From contig CM077644.1 of the NCBI GenBank assembly GCA_039707465.1, forward strand, positions 198,001,962 through 198,065,961: a stretch of 64,000 nucleotides of DNA, given 5' to 3'. How positions within the stretch are numbered: the stretch's first letter is position 1; each line of letters opens with the position of its first letter. This DNA is from Rhabdophis nuchalis. Taxonomy: Eukaryota; Chordata; Lepidosauria; Squamata; Natricidae. Below are positions 1 through 9,603 of the stretch, piece after piece. A program made the position numbers and the translations under genes. Under the pieces are notes generated by a model. The model did not search any database. It saw nothing but the letters and a program-made list of their open reading frames with translations, and had not been told where the DNA came from.

Positions 1-225
1 CCTAACCTCCCATGGGGACTTTTAGAAAAGCTTTAAATTGGGTTTTTAATAATTGGTTTTTAGCACAGGATTGGGGATTATTTAATATATATTTTAAATT
101 ATTTGTCTATCTTCTATTGTGTATGTTTTTTAAATTTCCTGTGCGCCGCCCTGGGTCCTCTGTGGAGAAGGGCGGGATATAAATGTAATAAAATGAAAAT
201 GAAATGAAATGAAATGAAATGAAAA
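1..225 (+). mobile_element. L2-group LINE 3' end with GAAAT tail
   Basis: This is the non-coding 3' end of an L2-group LINE. It shows the shared block CCTGTGCGCCGCCCTGGG followed by GGCGGGATATAAAT, which recurs at about 26.4, 33.4, 34.8 and 44.8 kb. It ends in a short GAAAT tail at about 196-225. The 5' part lies outside the window or was lost by 5' truncation. Confidence 0.8.
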
Positions 226-415
226 GTGGAATGGGTAAACTAGAAGAACTGCTAATCTAGAGCTATCTTTGGTGGGGTGGAGGTCAATTTTGCTATCAAA
301 GTATAGCTTAAAGACATTATTTAGTAGGACTTTGGAACCATTAGGAAATATTTATTTTAATGTAAACTTATATAATTCACCCCAACACTTTTCTTCCTAA
401 AACAGCTAAAAGCAA

Positions 416-472
416 TTCTCCCCTCTCCCTTCCTCCCTCTCCCCCCTCCTCTTTCTCTCTGCTGTCTCGGCT
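416..472. repeat. Pyrimidine-rich tract
   Basis: An almost pure CT stretch on the plus strand. It is low-complexity sequence with no motif that suggests a function. Confidence 0.7.
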
Positions 473-569
473 GTTTATTTACATTTAGTATAGAAATAAA
501 TATATGCATGCATCTTCTTTGGTAACCCTGTACTTAATTTTTTTTAAAAAAATATATATATCCTGAAAA

Positions 570-645
570 CCTTCTTTGGGAGTTCCTTGGCTGAGTTGGG
601 GCACTATAAAAATTGAATAAATAAATACATAAAAATAAATTTTAT
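570..645 (+). mobile_element. Possible LINE 3' tail fragment
   Basis: A GAGTTGGGGCACTATAAAAATTG block followed by AATAAATAAATACATAA resembles a worn L2/CR1 3' end, where a GAGTCCC box precedes a TATAAA-containing A/T tail. The match is short, so the family is uncertain. Confidence 0.35.
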
Positions 646-948
646 TGAAGTATAGGAAACTGGCAAGATTGTGAAACCTAGCAGTGAAAAGCAGAATTCT
701 CATATTGTTCACTTGGCTTTCTCATAAATAAGAAAAACACAGGATGAGCCATAAACATTTCATCAAAATGATATGGCAGTGCAATTTTTTTTTCTTTATT
801 CAAAAAAATTGACACCAAATTAGTGATGTCAAGGTTGTACTAGGCATTATAGGAAGACTTTAATATTCTATGTAAAAGTTTTGAATTTGGGGAATGGTGT
901 GCACTGGAACTAAACTATCCAGCAAAGTTGAAATGCTTTAAATTATTC

Positions 949-1330
949 TACAAAGCTAAACATAAGGGATGCTGTGGCTCAGTGGCTAAAAGGCTGGGCT
1001 TTTTGATCAGAAAGGTCAGCAGTTCAGTGGTTCAAATCCCTAGCGCCGGATAATGGGATGAGCTCTCATTACTTGTCTCGGCTTCTTCCAACCTAGCAGT
1101 TCGAAAGCATGTTGATATGCAATTAGAAAAATAGGAACCACCTTTGGTGGGAAGATAACAGCGTTCCGTGCACCTTCAGTGTTTAGTCATGCCAACCACA
1201 TGACCACGGAGACTTCTTCGGACAGCGATGGCTCTTCAGGTTTGAAATGGAGATGAGCACTGCCCCCTAGAGTCAGGAATGACTAGCACATATGTGTGAG
1301 GGGAACTTTTACCTTTACAAAGCTAAACAT
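949..1330 (+). mobile_element. Sauria-type SINE, full length, with target duplications
   Basis: The element body is 964-1315, flanked by an exact 15-bp duplication (TACAAAGCTAAACAT at 949-963 and 1316-1330). The left part is tRNA-like (GGCTCAGTGGCTAAAAGGC, then GGTTCAAATCCC as box B). The 3' part ends in GGGGAACTTTTACCTTT, the tail shared by Sauria SINEs and BovB LINEs, whose enzyme is thought to mobilise them. The intact duplication shows a retrotransposed insertion. Related copies lie at 25.4 and 52.7 kb. Confidence 0.92.
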
Positions 1331-1448
1331 TAAAACAGGCTTTTTAGATACTACTTTATGATTAAATTCACAATTTTAATAATATATTTAAATAAGTAAT
1401 TAAGTAATATGTTATATTTAATTATTTAAACATTTTAATTTTTAATTA

Positions 1449-1570
1449 GAGCAGTTTGGTCTAGTGGTTAAGGAACTGGGCTAGAAACCAGAAAGTGTGA
1501 GTTCTAGTGCTGTCTTAGGCATGAAAGTTGGCTGTTGACTTTGAGTCAGTCTTTCTTTGTCAACCTATGA
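1449..1570 (+). mobile_element. tRNA-derived CORE/MIR-like SINE
   Basis: The head reads GGTCTAGTGGTTAAGG with GTGAGTTCTAGTGCTG as a box B-like segment, followed by a worn core (GTTGACTTTGAGTCAGTC) like the CORE domain of MIR-type SINEs. The 3' end fades into unassigned sequence and I could not find a target duplication. A second copy, on the other strand, lies at about 2.05-2.5 kb. Confidence 0.65.
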
Positions 1571-2049
1571 CATTAGGCTCAGATTACGAACTGGTCGGTC
1601 AAGTCCTGTTACAATCAATAGACAAAAGGAAATAGATCTAAAGGGGGAAAAATAGGACTTGCACTTGCAGGAAAATACTAGGAAGAAAAAAATAACAACC
1701 ACACAGTAATCTAAATGGCTAAGTGCTATATATTGCAGAAAGTCATATCAATAATAAATATTTTGAATAAATTAATATATCTTGGGGAATTCATAAAAGT
1801 AAAGCAGGATCCACCACGTAGGGAATTTCAGTGCAGATTGTAAAGGTAAATAAATCTTTTTTTCAATTTGCATTGTTTTTGCCTGCAATTTGCAATTTTG
1901 CTTCCTTCCAATTATCTCTGAATATGTATTTAAATACATAAGAGATATTTCTTCTCAAAATATGAATAATAGAATAATTCCACCTTTTTAAGGAAGGAAG
2001 CTGGTGAAGTAGGAAGTAAGTCTTCTCATGCAGTGTGATGTTATGTCGG

Positions 2050-2520
2050 TTGGGGTTGGGAATATTCCTGTTCCGTCAAGAGAATGGCCAGGGAGCTGTG
2101 CCTCAAAAAAGGCATGAGGAAGAAGCCTAGAATTTAGACTAGAACTCAGAGGTCGTGTTCTGGAGAACTGGTCGTGGAAATTTTGAGTAGTTTGGAGAAC
2201 CAGTAAATGTCACTTCTGACTGCCCCTGCCCCCAATCTATTCTCTGCCTTCCGAGTCCCAGCTGATTGGGAGGAAATGGGGATTTTGCAGTAACCTTTCC
2301 CTGGAGTGGAGAGGGAATGGAGATTTTACAATATCCTTACCCTGCCACTCCCACCAAGCCATGCCCACCAAGCCATGCCACTCCCCCTAAGCCACGCCCC
2401 CAGAACCAGTAGTCAAATTTTTTGAAACCCATCACTGCTAGAACTCACAGTCTCCCAGTTTCTGGCCTGGTACCTAAACCGCTAGATCAAACTAGGATCA
2501 AACCGCTAGATCAAACAGGA
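2050..2520 (-). mobile_element. CORE/MIR-like SINE split by a hAT element
   Basis: The tRNA-like head (reverse strand) lies at 2446-2500: CTCACAGTCTCCCAGTTTCTGG then TACCTAAACCGCTAGATCAA mirrors the plus-strand copy at 1.45 kb. The body continues, worn, left of the hAT element at 2147-2437. The 8-bp hAT target site CTAGAACT belongs to the SINE's box-B segment, so the SINE was there first. A 17-bp stretch (AAACCGCTAGATCAAAC) is repeated at 2476-2492 and 2500-2516. Confidence 0.6.
2147..2437. mobile_element. Non-autonomous hAT element, 291 bp
   Basis: The ends CAGAGGTCGTG and AACCCATCACTG are imperfect terminal inverted repeats of the CAG(T/A)GGTGGG type. The element is flanked by an exact 8-bp duplication CTAGAACT (2139-2146 and 2438-2445), the length made by hAT transposases. 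Internal ACTGGTCGTGG, GCCACGCCCCCAGAACC and AAATTTTTTGAAA blocks match the element at 40.3 kb in opposite orientation. It has no coding capacity, so transposition needed an outside enzyme. Confidence 0.9.
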
Positions 2521-4345
2521 TAAAATCGCTCAGATTCAGAGCGAGTTGGTCTCCATCGAAAGTGGCCCAGTGGGATGCCCCGAAGCAGATCTTGAGACAG
2601 TTTTGTGGGAAGAGTTTGACTCTGTTACTTCCGAAGATATGGACAGGTTACGTGGGCGACTGCGAGCTACCACATGTTTATTGTACCCGTGTCCCTCCTG
2701 GCTTGTACTGGCATCCTGGGAGGTTACACGAGGCTGGCTCCAGGAGGTGGTCAAGGCTTCCCTGAGTGAGGGGTTCTTGCCGGCCTCCCTTAAAGAGGCG
2801 ATGGTGAGACCCCTCCTCAAGAAGCCCTCTCTGGACCCGGCATTATTGGTGAACTACCGTCCGGTCTCCAACCTTCGCTTTCTGGCAAAGGTTGTAGAGA
2901 GTGTGGTGGCACAACAGTCATCTGGAGGAAGTTGATTATCTGGACCCGCGCCAGTCTGGCTTCTGGCCCGGGCACAGCACCGAGATGGCATTGGTAAATG
3001 ATCTCTGGAGGGCCAGAGATGGGGGTTGTTCCTCCATCCTGGTCCTATTAGACCTCTCAGCGGCTTTTAATACCATCGACCATGGTATCCTATTGCATTG
3101 GCTGGAGGGGTTGGGGGTGAGGGGCACCGTGTTGCGGTGGTTCTCCTCCTACCTCTCCGGTCAATCGCAATTTGTGTTGACAGGAGGGCAGAGGTCGACC
3201 TCTAGGCCCCTCACTTGTGGGGTGCCGCAGGGGTCGGTCCTCTCGCCACTCCTGTTCAACACATATATGAAGCCGCTGGGTGAGATCATCCGTGGTTTTG
3301 GGGTATAGTACCATCTCTACGCTGATGATACACAGCTGTATATATCTACCCCAAACCACCCCAACGATGCTGTAGCGGTGATGTGCCAGTGCCTGGAAGC
3401 TGTGCGAGCCTGGATGGGAAGTAACAGACTCAGACTCAACCCGTCCAAGACCGAGTGGCTGTGGTTCCCGGCATCCCGGTACAACCAGTTGACTCCATCA
3501 CTGGCCATAGGGGATGAACATCTAACCCCTGTGGATGGGGCACGCAACTTGGGCGTCCTCCTTGATGCACGGCTGTCCATGGAAGATCAAGTGACAGCCG
3601 TGGCCAGGAGGGCGTTTTACCAGGTTCGCCTGGTCCGCCAATTGCGTCCCCTATTGGATCGGGGTGCCCTTTGCACAGTCACTCATGCCCTCGTGACATC
3701 CCGACTGGACTGCTGCAATGCTCTCTACATGGGGCTCCCCTTGAGGTGCACCCGAAGGCTTCAGCTTGTCCAGAATGCAGCCGCGCGGGTAGTTATGGGA
3801 ACCTCCAGGTTTTCCCATGTAACACCGCTCCTGCGCGAGCTGCATTGGCTGCCTGTCATCTTTCGGGTGCGCTTCAAGGTGTTAGTTATCATCTTTAAAG
3901 CGCTCCATGGCATGGGACCTAGCTATCTGCGGGATCGCATTCTGCCCCATACCTCCCTGCGGCCGATTCGCTCCCACAGAGAGGGACTTCTCCGGGTGCC
4001 GTCCACTAGGCAGTGCCAGCGGGCAACGCCCAGGGGAAGGGCCTTCTTTGTGGCGGGCCCAGCCCTCTGGAATGACCTTCTCCCCGAAATCAGAACAACT
4101 ACTGACCTTCGCTCCTTCAGACAGCAATTAAAAACATACTTCTTTCGCTTGGCTGGCCTAGGATAATTTAAAATTTTAAAATTTTAAATTTTAGGGGTTT
4201 TAGGGATAGCCTAGTTTATAGGAGTTTTTAGCGCTGGGCAAGTTTAATTTGTTTTTAATTTTGTATTTCTGTCTGTTTTAACTGTTTTTAATTCCCTGTG
4301 CCCCGCCTCGAGTCCCTTTGGGGAGAGAGAGCGGGTTCTAAATAA
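2521..4345 (+). mobile_element. L2-group LINE, 5'-truncated, RT to 3' end
   Basis: This is the longest L2-group copy in the window. It keeps the second half of ORF2 (reverse transcriptase and C-terminal region) and a 3' untranslated region of about 180 bp with the CCTGTGCCCCGCC box. It lacks the endonuclease and ORF1. Its 3' end runs into a TTA array. The C-terminal peptide (SYLRDRILPH, then SHREGLLRVPSTR, then GPALWNDL) groups it with the copies at 45.1 and 52.2 kb, all with ATT-type tails. Confidence 0.9.
2546..4166 (+). pseudogene. L2-group reverse transcriptase remnant
   Basis: The reverse-transcriptase motifs occur in order: VNYRPVSNLRFLAKVVE, LVLLDLSAAFNTIDHGILL (motif A aspartate), GVPQGSVLSPLLF (motif B), YADD (motif C, 3318-3329), LNPSKTEWLWF (motif D) and NLGVLLD (motif E). 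The C-terminal domain follows (LQLVQNAAAR, LLRELHWLPV). Two lesions are visible: a frame change near 2910-2925, where VVAQQ runs into a stop, and an in-frame TAG at 3306-3308 just before the YADD segment. After the TAG the frame stays open to 4166. The copy is therefore dead but fairly well preserved. Confidence 0.88.
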
Positions 4346-4510
<165 letters not shown>

Positions 4511-4584
4511 ACTGGTTGCCACCAATGATTATGACTTGATTGAAGTCATTATTTTTTCCTTTGTGGTCATCTGTTTTGTCATTT

Positions 4585-4690
4585 TTGCCATCTTTATTCT
4601 TTTGTTCTGGTTTCTTTGTTTAAAATGTTTTAACAATTTGTAAACTGCCCAGAATCACTGGGTGAGGGAGCACACTGCTTTTGTTGTGTT
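4585..4690 (+). mobile_element. Possible LINE 3'-end fragment
   Basis: TTTGTAAACTGCCCAGAATC resembles the GTAAGCCGCCCAGAGTC box near the 3' end of old reptile LINEs. It is short and worn, and no tail is left. Confidence 0.35.
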
Positions 4691-4699
4691 ATTTAGCTG

Positions 4700-5230
4700 G
4701 GAGATCACCAGAAATCCCTATAGCTCTAAACTCGGTGTTTGAAAAAGGAGAAAAAATAGAAAAAAGCAAAGGTAAACTATATCCAAAGCACTGCCAAAAA
4801 ACCCTACCTGTAGTCAAATGTTGTTCTTCAGTATAACTTTGTTGTGTAAGATAAGAAGAGGAAATTTAGCCGTAAATGTGATAATAGGCTGGAAATGTGT
4901 TTCTTTTAGCAAATTGTGTTATTTAAGAGGTTGTTCTGTGATAGATTTCAGTCAAAGCATGCCAACATGTTAACGCTTTAAACAGCATAATCTGCTGATT
5001 GAATTCCTGCTCTGCATACTGCTGATCCGGAATCTTGAAACTGCATTCCTTTGTAATCTAATCCACATGAAATGGTTGCCAGTCCTTTTAAATTGAAGTC
5101 AAGGAGGGAAAATTGTTTTTCTCCCCTTCTTTTTTAAAGTGTAATATTTTCCAGTCTTACAGAGAATGTTTAAAGCTGCTGGTTGCCTTCTCTTGAGGAA
5201 AAAAAAAAGATGGGGGGAGCTTCAATGAAG
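4700..5230. other. Unassigned non-repetitive stretch
   Basis: I see no open frame, repeat or RNA gene. Base composition is ordinary and complexity is high. Confidence 0.5.
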
Positions 5231-5278
5231 GACAAAATGCAGCTGAAAATTAAGAATTGAATAGAACAGAACAGAATT

Positions 5279-5355
5279 CACTGCACTGCACTGCACTGCA
5301 CTGCACTGCACTGCAATGCAATGCAATGCAATGCAATGCAATGCAATGCAATGCA
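5279..5355. repeat. (CTGCA)n then (ATGCA)n pentanucleotide array
   Basis: Two pure pentamer blocks meet in one tract, each of about eight or nine units, differing by a single C/A change. The array sits where the ATTCT tail of the CR1 copy should be. Confidence 0.9.
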
Positions 5356-5647
5356 GAGTTTGGAAAGGACCTTGGAGGTCTTCTAGTCCAACTTCCTGCT
5401 TAGGCAGGAAACCCTATGCCATTTCAAACAAATGATTGTCCAATTTCTTCTTTAAAGCTTCCAGTGTTGAAGTATTCACAATTTCTGGAGGCAATTTGTT
5501 CCACTGATTAATTGTTATGTCAGGAAATTCCACTTTAGTTCTAGGTTGCTTCTTTACCTATTAGTTTCCACCCATTGCTTTTTATTCTGCCTTCATGTGC
5601 TTTGGAGAATAGCTTGACTTTCTCTTGTTTGTGACAACCTTTTAGAT

Positions 5648-5784
5648 CAGGGTTGTCAAACTCCCAGCCCATGGGCCAGATGGGTCATGCACTGGCCATG
5701 CCCATGCCCAATTTAGTGAAGGGGGGGGGGAAAGTCCCAATACATCATGTGATGCTGCCATGTGATGTGATTTTGACACCCCTG
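5648..5784. mobile_element. Short hAT element inside CR1, 137 bp
   Basis: The ends CAGGGTTGTCAAACTC and TTTTGACACCCCTG are terminal inverted repeats. The flanks TTTTAGAT (5640-5647) and CCTTAGAT (5785-5792) match at 6 of 8 positions, fitting a worn 8-bp hAT duplication. The CR1 sequence resumes in phase on both sides. A related copy lies at 46.05 kb. Confidence 0.78.
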
Positions 5785-5924
5785 CCTTAGATATTGGACT
5801 GCTAAACTGCTATCATGTTACCCCTAGTCCTTCTTTTCATTAAATTAGACATATCCAATTCCTGCAACCGTTCTTTATATGTTTTAGCCTCCCTAAGCAA
5901 TCCATGAGTTCTAATGACAATTGA

Positions 5925-6113
5925 GATTGGAATTTCCATTGCTGAACAATATGGTCATTAACAACCATATTACTAACATTACTAACAGCTGCAGTGATTC
6001 ACTTACCAACTGTAGCAAGAAAGATCACAAAATGAGGCAAAGCTCACAATAAAATTCCCACTTAGCAACATTTGCTCAATTGTGGTCATAAGTTAAGGAC
6101 TAGCTGTACTATT
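5925..6113. mobile_element. Fragment of the GTCCTCGACTTA inverted-repeat element
   Basis: Blocks such as GCAGTGATTCACTTACCAAC, CACAAAATGAGGCAAA and CTCAATTGTGGTCATAAGTT match the complete copies at 9.2 and 58.8 kb. Only about half the element is left. Confidence 0.7.
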
Positions 6114-7717
6114 TAATGCTTGAAATGAGTTGTTAATACTGATGTCAAATACCGTATAGTATTAGCAGGCAAAAAGATGTGTCAACTTGTGCATTATATT
6201 TTGATTTTTAACAAGCTCAATTGTATTACTGAAGCAGAATACATATGCTAACATTGGGAGTGTTTTCTGTCAGTTTCTGCATGTTTTTTTAAAAAAATTG
6301 CAGTCCACATTTACCTTAACTGCTTGTTTATCTATTGGGTGAAGAATTGAGGTGAATTGTTCAGTCCTGCCCAATCCATTCTTTCCTCTTTGTCATCCTT
6401 CCATAAGTGAGAACAAATTTCTGAAGCCAAAAGGGCCTTGTAATTTTGAATCTGCTTACATTCATTCCCACAAGTTCCTAGTCAGGTTTGATAGGCTTGG
6501 AACGTAATAATCTTCTTAAACTTTGAGCATGTGAGCTATACATAACTTGTATCCTTCTGTAAACAAAGAAAATGATTTTCCCGCTCTTCCTGCTGAGAGT
6601 CTCTGTAAAATTTAGGTTCAGTACAGCATGGATGTTGTGACTTCAGAAGCATATTGAAAACCAAATGCTGCTTTCCTTTCCCTAACACAATGGCCTTACA
6701 TATCTCATGCGCACATGTGCTCCGATGAATCATGAAATTGTCACTCCTAATAGGCTTCTTGGGGAAGAAGTTTGGCAGGCATCTTCATAAAAGCATGCAT
6801 GTTTTGACTTATATCTTCCTGGAGTTTCAAAATATTATTAACATCTTCTACCCTGCCTCCTGCCTGTGAAATAATGTCATTTGTGCAAATACATTTAGTA
6901 TTTAGTACTCACATCATATTTCAAATTCTGAAAGTATCTGTCTTTCAAAAGAAACAGGCCAAGAAATGGAAGTTATTACCACCACCGCTTTGGAAAGAAT
7001 TCAGTCCCTACCCTCTTCATTGTTTCTTTGGCTAAAGCATTCCCATCCATCTTAAGTTAAAAGCTCTTAAACAGAAGGCCTTTTTTTTTACCCCATAACC
7101 ATTGCCACATGTTGAAGACCTCCTATATTATTATCACTATCAAATGCTTAAGATTGTATGATAAAAATAAAAATAATTGCTAAGCCTTTCCGACTTAGCT
7201 TCATTCATTCCTGTTTCATTCGGTCCTCTGTGAATTTCAAATCCTAATGCTTCTTTCTCCAGCTTCAGTACTCCAGGAGTATTCACAGGAGCAATTCGCA
7301 AGGACCATCTGCTTGCTATAAAGTCATTGCATTCTTGGTTTCATAAGTTTGTAATTTCCATTTTAAGTTTAATGTCTATAATCTTTTTTTTTTTGATGTG
7401 ACAATATCCCCACACCAATATTTTACTCTAGCCTTGAAATTACAAAAGACTAGTTGATCCTTTGACCACATCGTTTTACTAAGACGTTAACAGATCTGCC
7501 TCTATTTCTCATGAGAACAGAAAGTGATTACACAGTGAAAGCTGGAATTATGTGGAGTTCTTAAGTAGCCACTTTTTTTTCACCTGTAAAATTGTTAACA
7601 GTGAGTTGAAACAGAGACATCAGCAAGTTTCTGAGGTATGTCAGCTCTGAAATGACATGAATTTCTTCACTTCCATTTCTGCATTATTCTGTATGGACTT
7701 TTACGTTACATATACAA
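6114..7717. other. Unassigned stretch, no feature seen
   Basis: AT-rich sequence with short homopolymer runs. I see no credible coding frame, RNA gene or repeat family. Confidence 0.5.
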
Positions 7718-7860
7718 CTAGTTGATTATGGTCCATCAAGTCATTGTCAATTCTTAACAAGCACCTAGATTTTCTTCATAACCTGGTCTTTCAGGTCTTG
7801 TAAAAGTATACTTAGCACTGCTATACCAGGCCCATTGCTGGTCCTTCCCTTCTTTATTTT
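7718..7860. mobile_element. Possible BovB-like LINE fragment
   Basis: GTCCATCAAGTCATTGTCAA and CCTGGTCTTTCAGGTCTTG resemble a widespread BovB/RTE 3' segment of squamates. The fragment is short and mutated. Confidence 0.4.
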
Positions 7861-7883
7861 TTCTTTAATCTTTCCCTAGCATT

Positions 7884-8141
7884 CAGGGTGGGTTGCATCC
7901 GGCATTACTGCCGGTTCGGTGCACAAAAAAAATTGCACCTAAAAGGTTTGCACATGCGCACAATGTTAGAAAAGAGGGGGTGGGAGGGAAATTACATGTT
8001 TGCAATTAAGATTGTTCTGCACATGCACAGACCCAAAAATCAAAATGGTGCCCACGATGAAAGAAATGGTTTGGGGGCGTGGCAGTCTGAATTACTACCT
8101 ACTTGGCTGAACCGGGCCAAACCAATAGGAACTCAGCTCTG
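7884..8141. mobile_element. Non-autonomous hAT element, 258 bp
   Basis: It begins CAGGGTGGGTTGC and ends GGAACTCAGCTCTG, and is flanked by an exact 8-bp duplication CTAGCATT (7876-7883 and 8142-8149). Internal blocks (GCATTACTGCCGGTTCGGTG, CACATGCACAGA, AAATGGTG) match related copies at 12.4 and 34.0 kb. It has no coding capacity. The clean duplication gives it the best-defined boundaries of this subgroup. Confidence 0.9.
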
Positions 8142-8149
8142 CTAGCATT

Positions 8150-9210
8150 AGACCTTTCTCCAGAGAGCTAGATCTTCACATTTAGGAAGGAGGATAATTT
8201 TCAAATAGTCATTTGTCTCTCAAGTGAGAATTCTGATTTTTCAATGAGCCATCATTTTGTTTTGGCTGTCCACAGTATTCTCAGGAGTCTTCTCCAGCAC
8301 CAAAGTTCAAAAGTGTCTACTATCCTTCCTCAGTGGTGAGACTTGAAAAAACAGGTTAGGAATAGATCTTCATGGAGAAATCCATCTAGGCAGTCAGTAG
8401 GAGTTAATGGTACATAATCAATAAATATGCATGCACTATATTCACTTCACACATAGTTTCAATATTTTCTATGGAAAAGCTGTAATGCAGATCAAAATCT
8501 TGTCTTGTGAATTAGACACACACATTGCAAAGCTTCTTGTATGCATCATGTGAAGTTTTGCACATGCATGAATCTTGCCCCTAATTTAAATCATCATGAA
8601 TTTAACTCATATTATATGCACTTAAATGAGAATAGGTACAGCAATCTTATTTCTTATTTTCTAATACTATTGAGCTAAGTATATGTTTTTCTGAGTAGCG
8701 TTCACTGTTGTTCACTTACTGCACGTGTACTTCTATGTAAGTCCAGCATATTTTTCATATTCTTGCTCTTTCCATGCAATCTGGGATTAATAATGGATCA
8801 AGGAGGCTGACTGTTTGTTCAGGTAGGAGAAGGGAAAAGTTTAGCAGCCAAGCATCTATATAGTCCTTATTTTGCTCAGTGCATTTTGTACCTAAATGAA
8901 TATGTATTACAGCTGAGACAAAATGTGTTGGTTTGTGAATGGAGTAGGTGAAAATAGATGGGAAAGGCCCTGCTGCTGCTGAGGAAATGGAAATTTCCAT
9001 TTGTCCCTGTGAGGTGACATATATACATTGAGGAAGGAGCAAAGTTATTAGTAATTTTCACTTGAACTTTGGCTATTAGGTGCAAAACATTCTTCTTGAA
9101 TAGGCAGCTAAGAAATGAATTTCAGAAGCTGGATAAAAACCAAAAAACCTTAGTGTTATACAGCTCTGTAGCTGAAACTCCTGGAAACTCTGGATAATAC
9201 AGTAAAAATA
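8150..9210. other. Unassigned stretch, no feature seen
   Basis: AT-rich DNA without recognisable repeats or coding signals. Confidence 0.5.
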
Positions 9211-9603
9211 CAGGTAGTCTTCGACTTACAACAGTTTGTTTAGTAAGTGTCAAAGTTACACCAGCACTGAAAAAAGTGATTTATGACCTTTTTTCACACA
9301 TGACAATTGCAGCATCCCCTGGGTCATGTAATCAAAATTCAGGTGCTTGGCAACTGACTCATATTCATGACAGTTACAGTGTCCTGGGGTCATGTGATCA
9401 GCTTTTGTAACATTCTGACAAGCAAAGATAATGGGAAAGCCAGATTCACTTAACAGCCATGTTACTAACTTAACAACTGCAATGATTCACTTAACAACTG
9501 TGGCCAAAAAGGTTGCAAAATGAGGCAAAATTCATTGTACAAATATCTCACTTGGCAATAGAAATTTTGGGCTCAATTGTACTGGTAAATTGAGGACTAT
9601 CTG
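9211..9603. mobile_element. Inverted-repeat element, 393 bp, TA flanks
   Basis: The left end is CAGGTAGTCTTCGACTTACA and the right end is TTGAGGACTATCTG, forming imperfect terminal inverted repeats. The element is flanked by TA on each side, as is the 58.8 kb copy. The interior repeats phrases such as TTAACAACTG and GTCATGTGATCA. It is a short non-autonomous DNA element without coding capacity. TA flanks suggest Tc1/mariner-type mobilisation, but CAG ends also fit hAT, so the superfamily is open. Confidence 0.75.

Larger units (their letters stand above)
5240..5895 (-). mobile_element. CR1 LINE 3' part with pentanucleotide tail
   Basis: The copy is read on the minus strand. The tail is at the left: GAATAGAACAGAACAGAAT, then a CTGCA array changing to ATGCA (5279-5355). 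The conserved CR1 3' region follows (GGACCTTGGAGGTCTTCTAG, CACAATTTCTGGAGGC, CTTTTCATTAAATTAGACAT) to about 5895. A hAT element interrupts it at 5648-5784. Other copies of this segment are at 21.3 and 28.0 kb. Confidence 0.85.

Noticed and set aside
1449..1480. tRNA-like box A and box B sequences
   Set aside because: They belong to SINEs; the cloverleaf and acceptor stem are not complete, so no tRNA gene is called.
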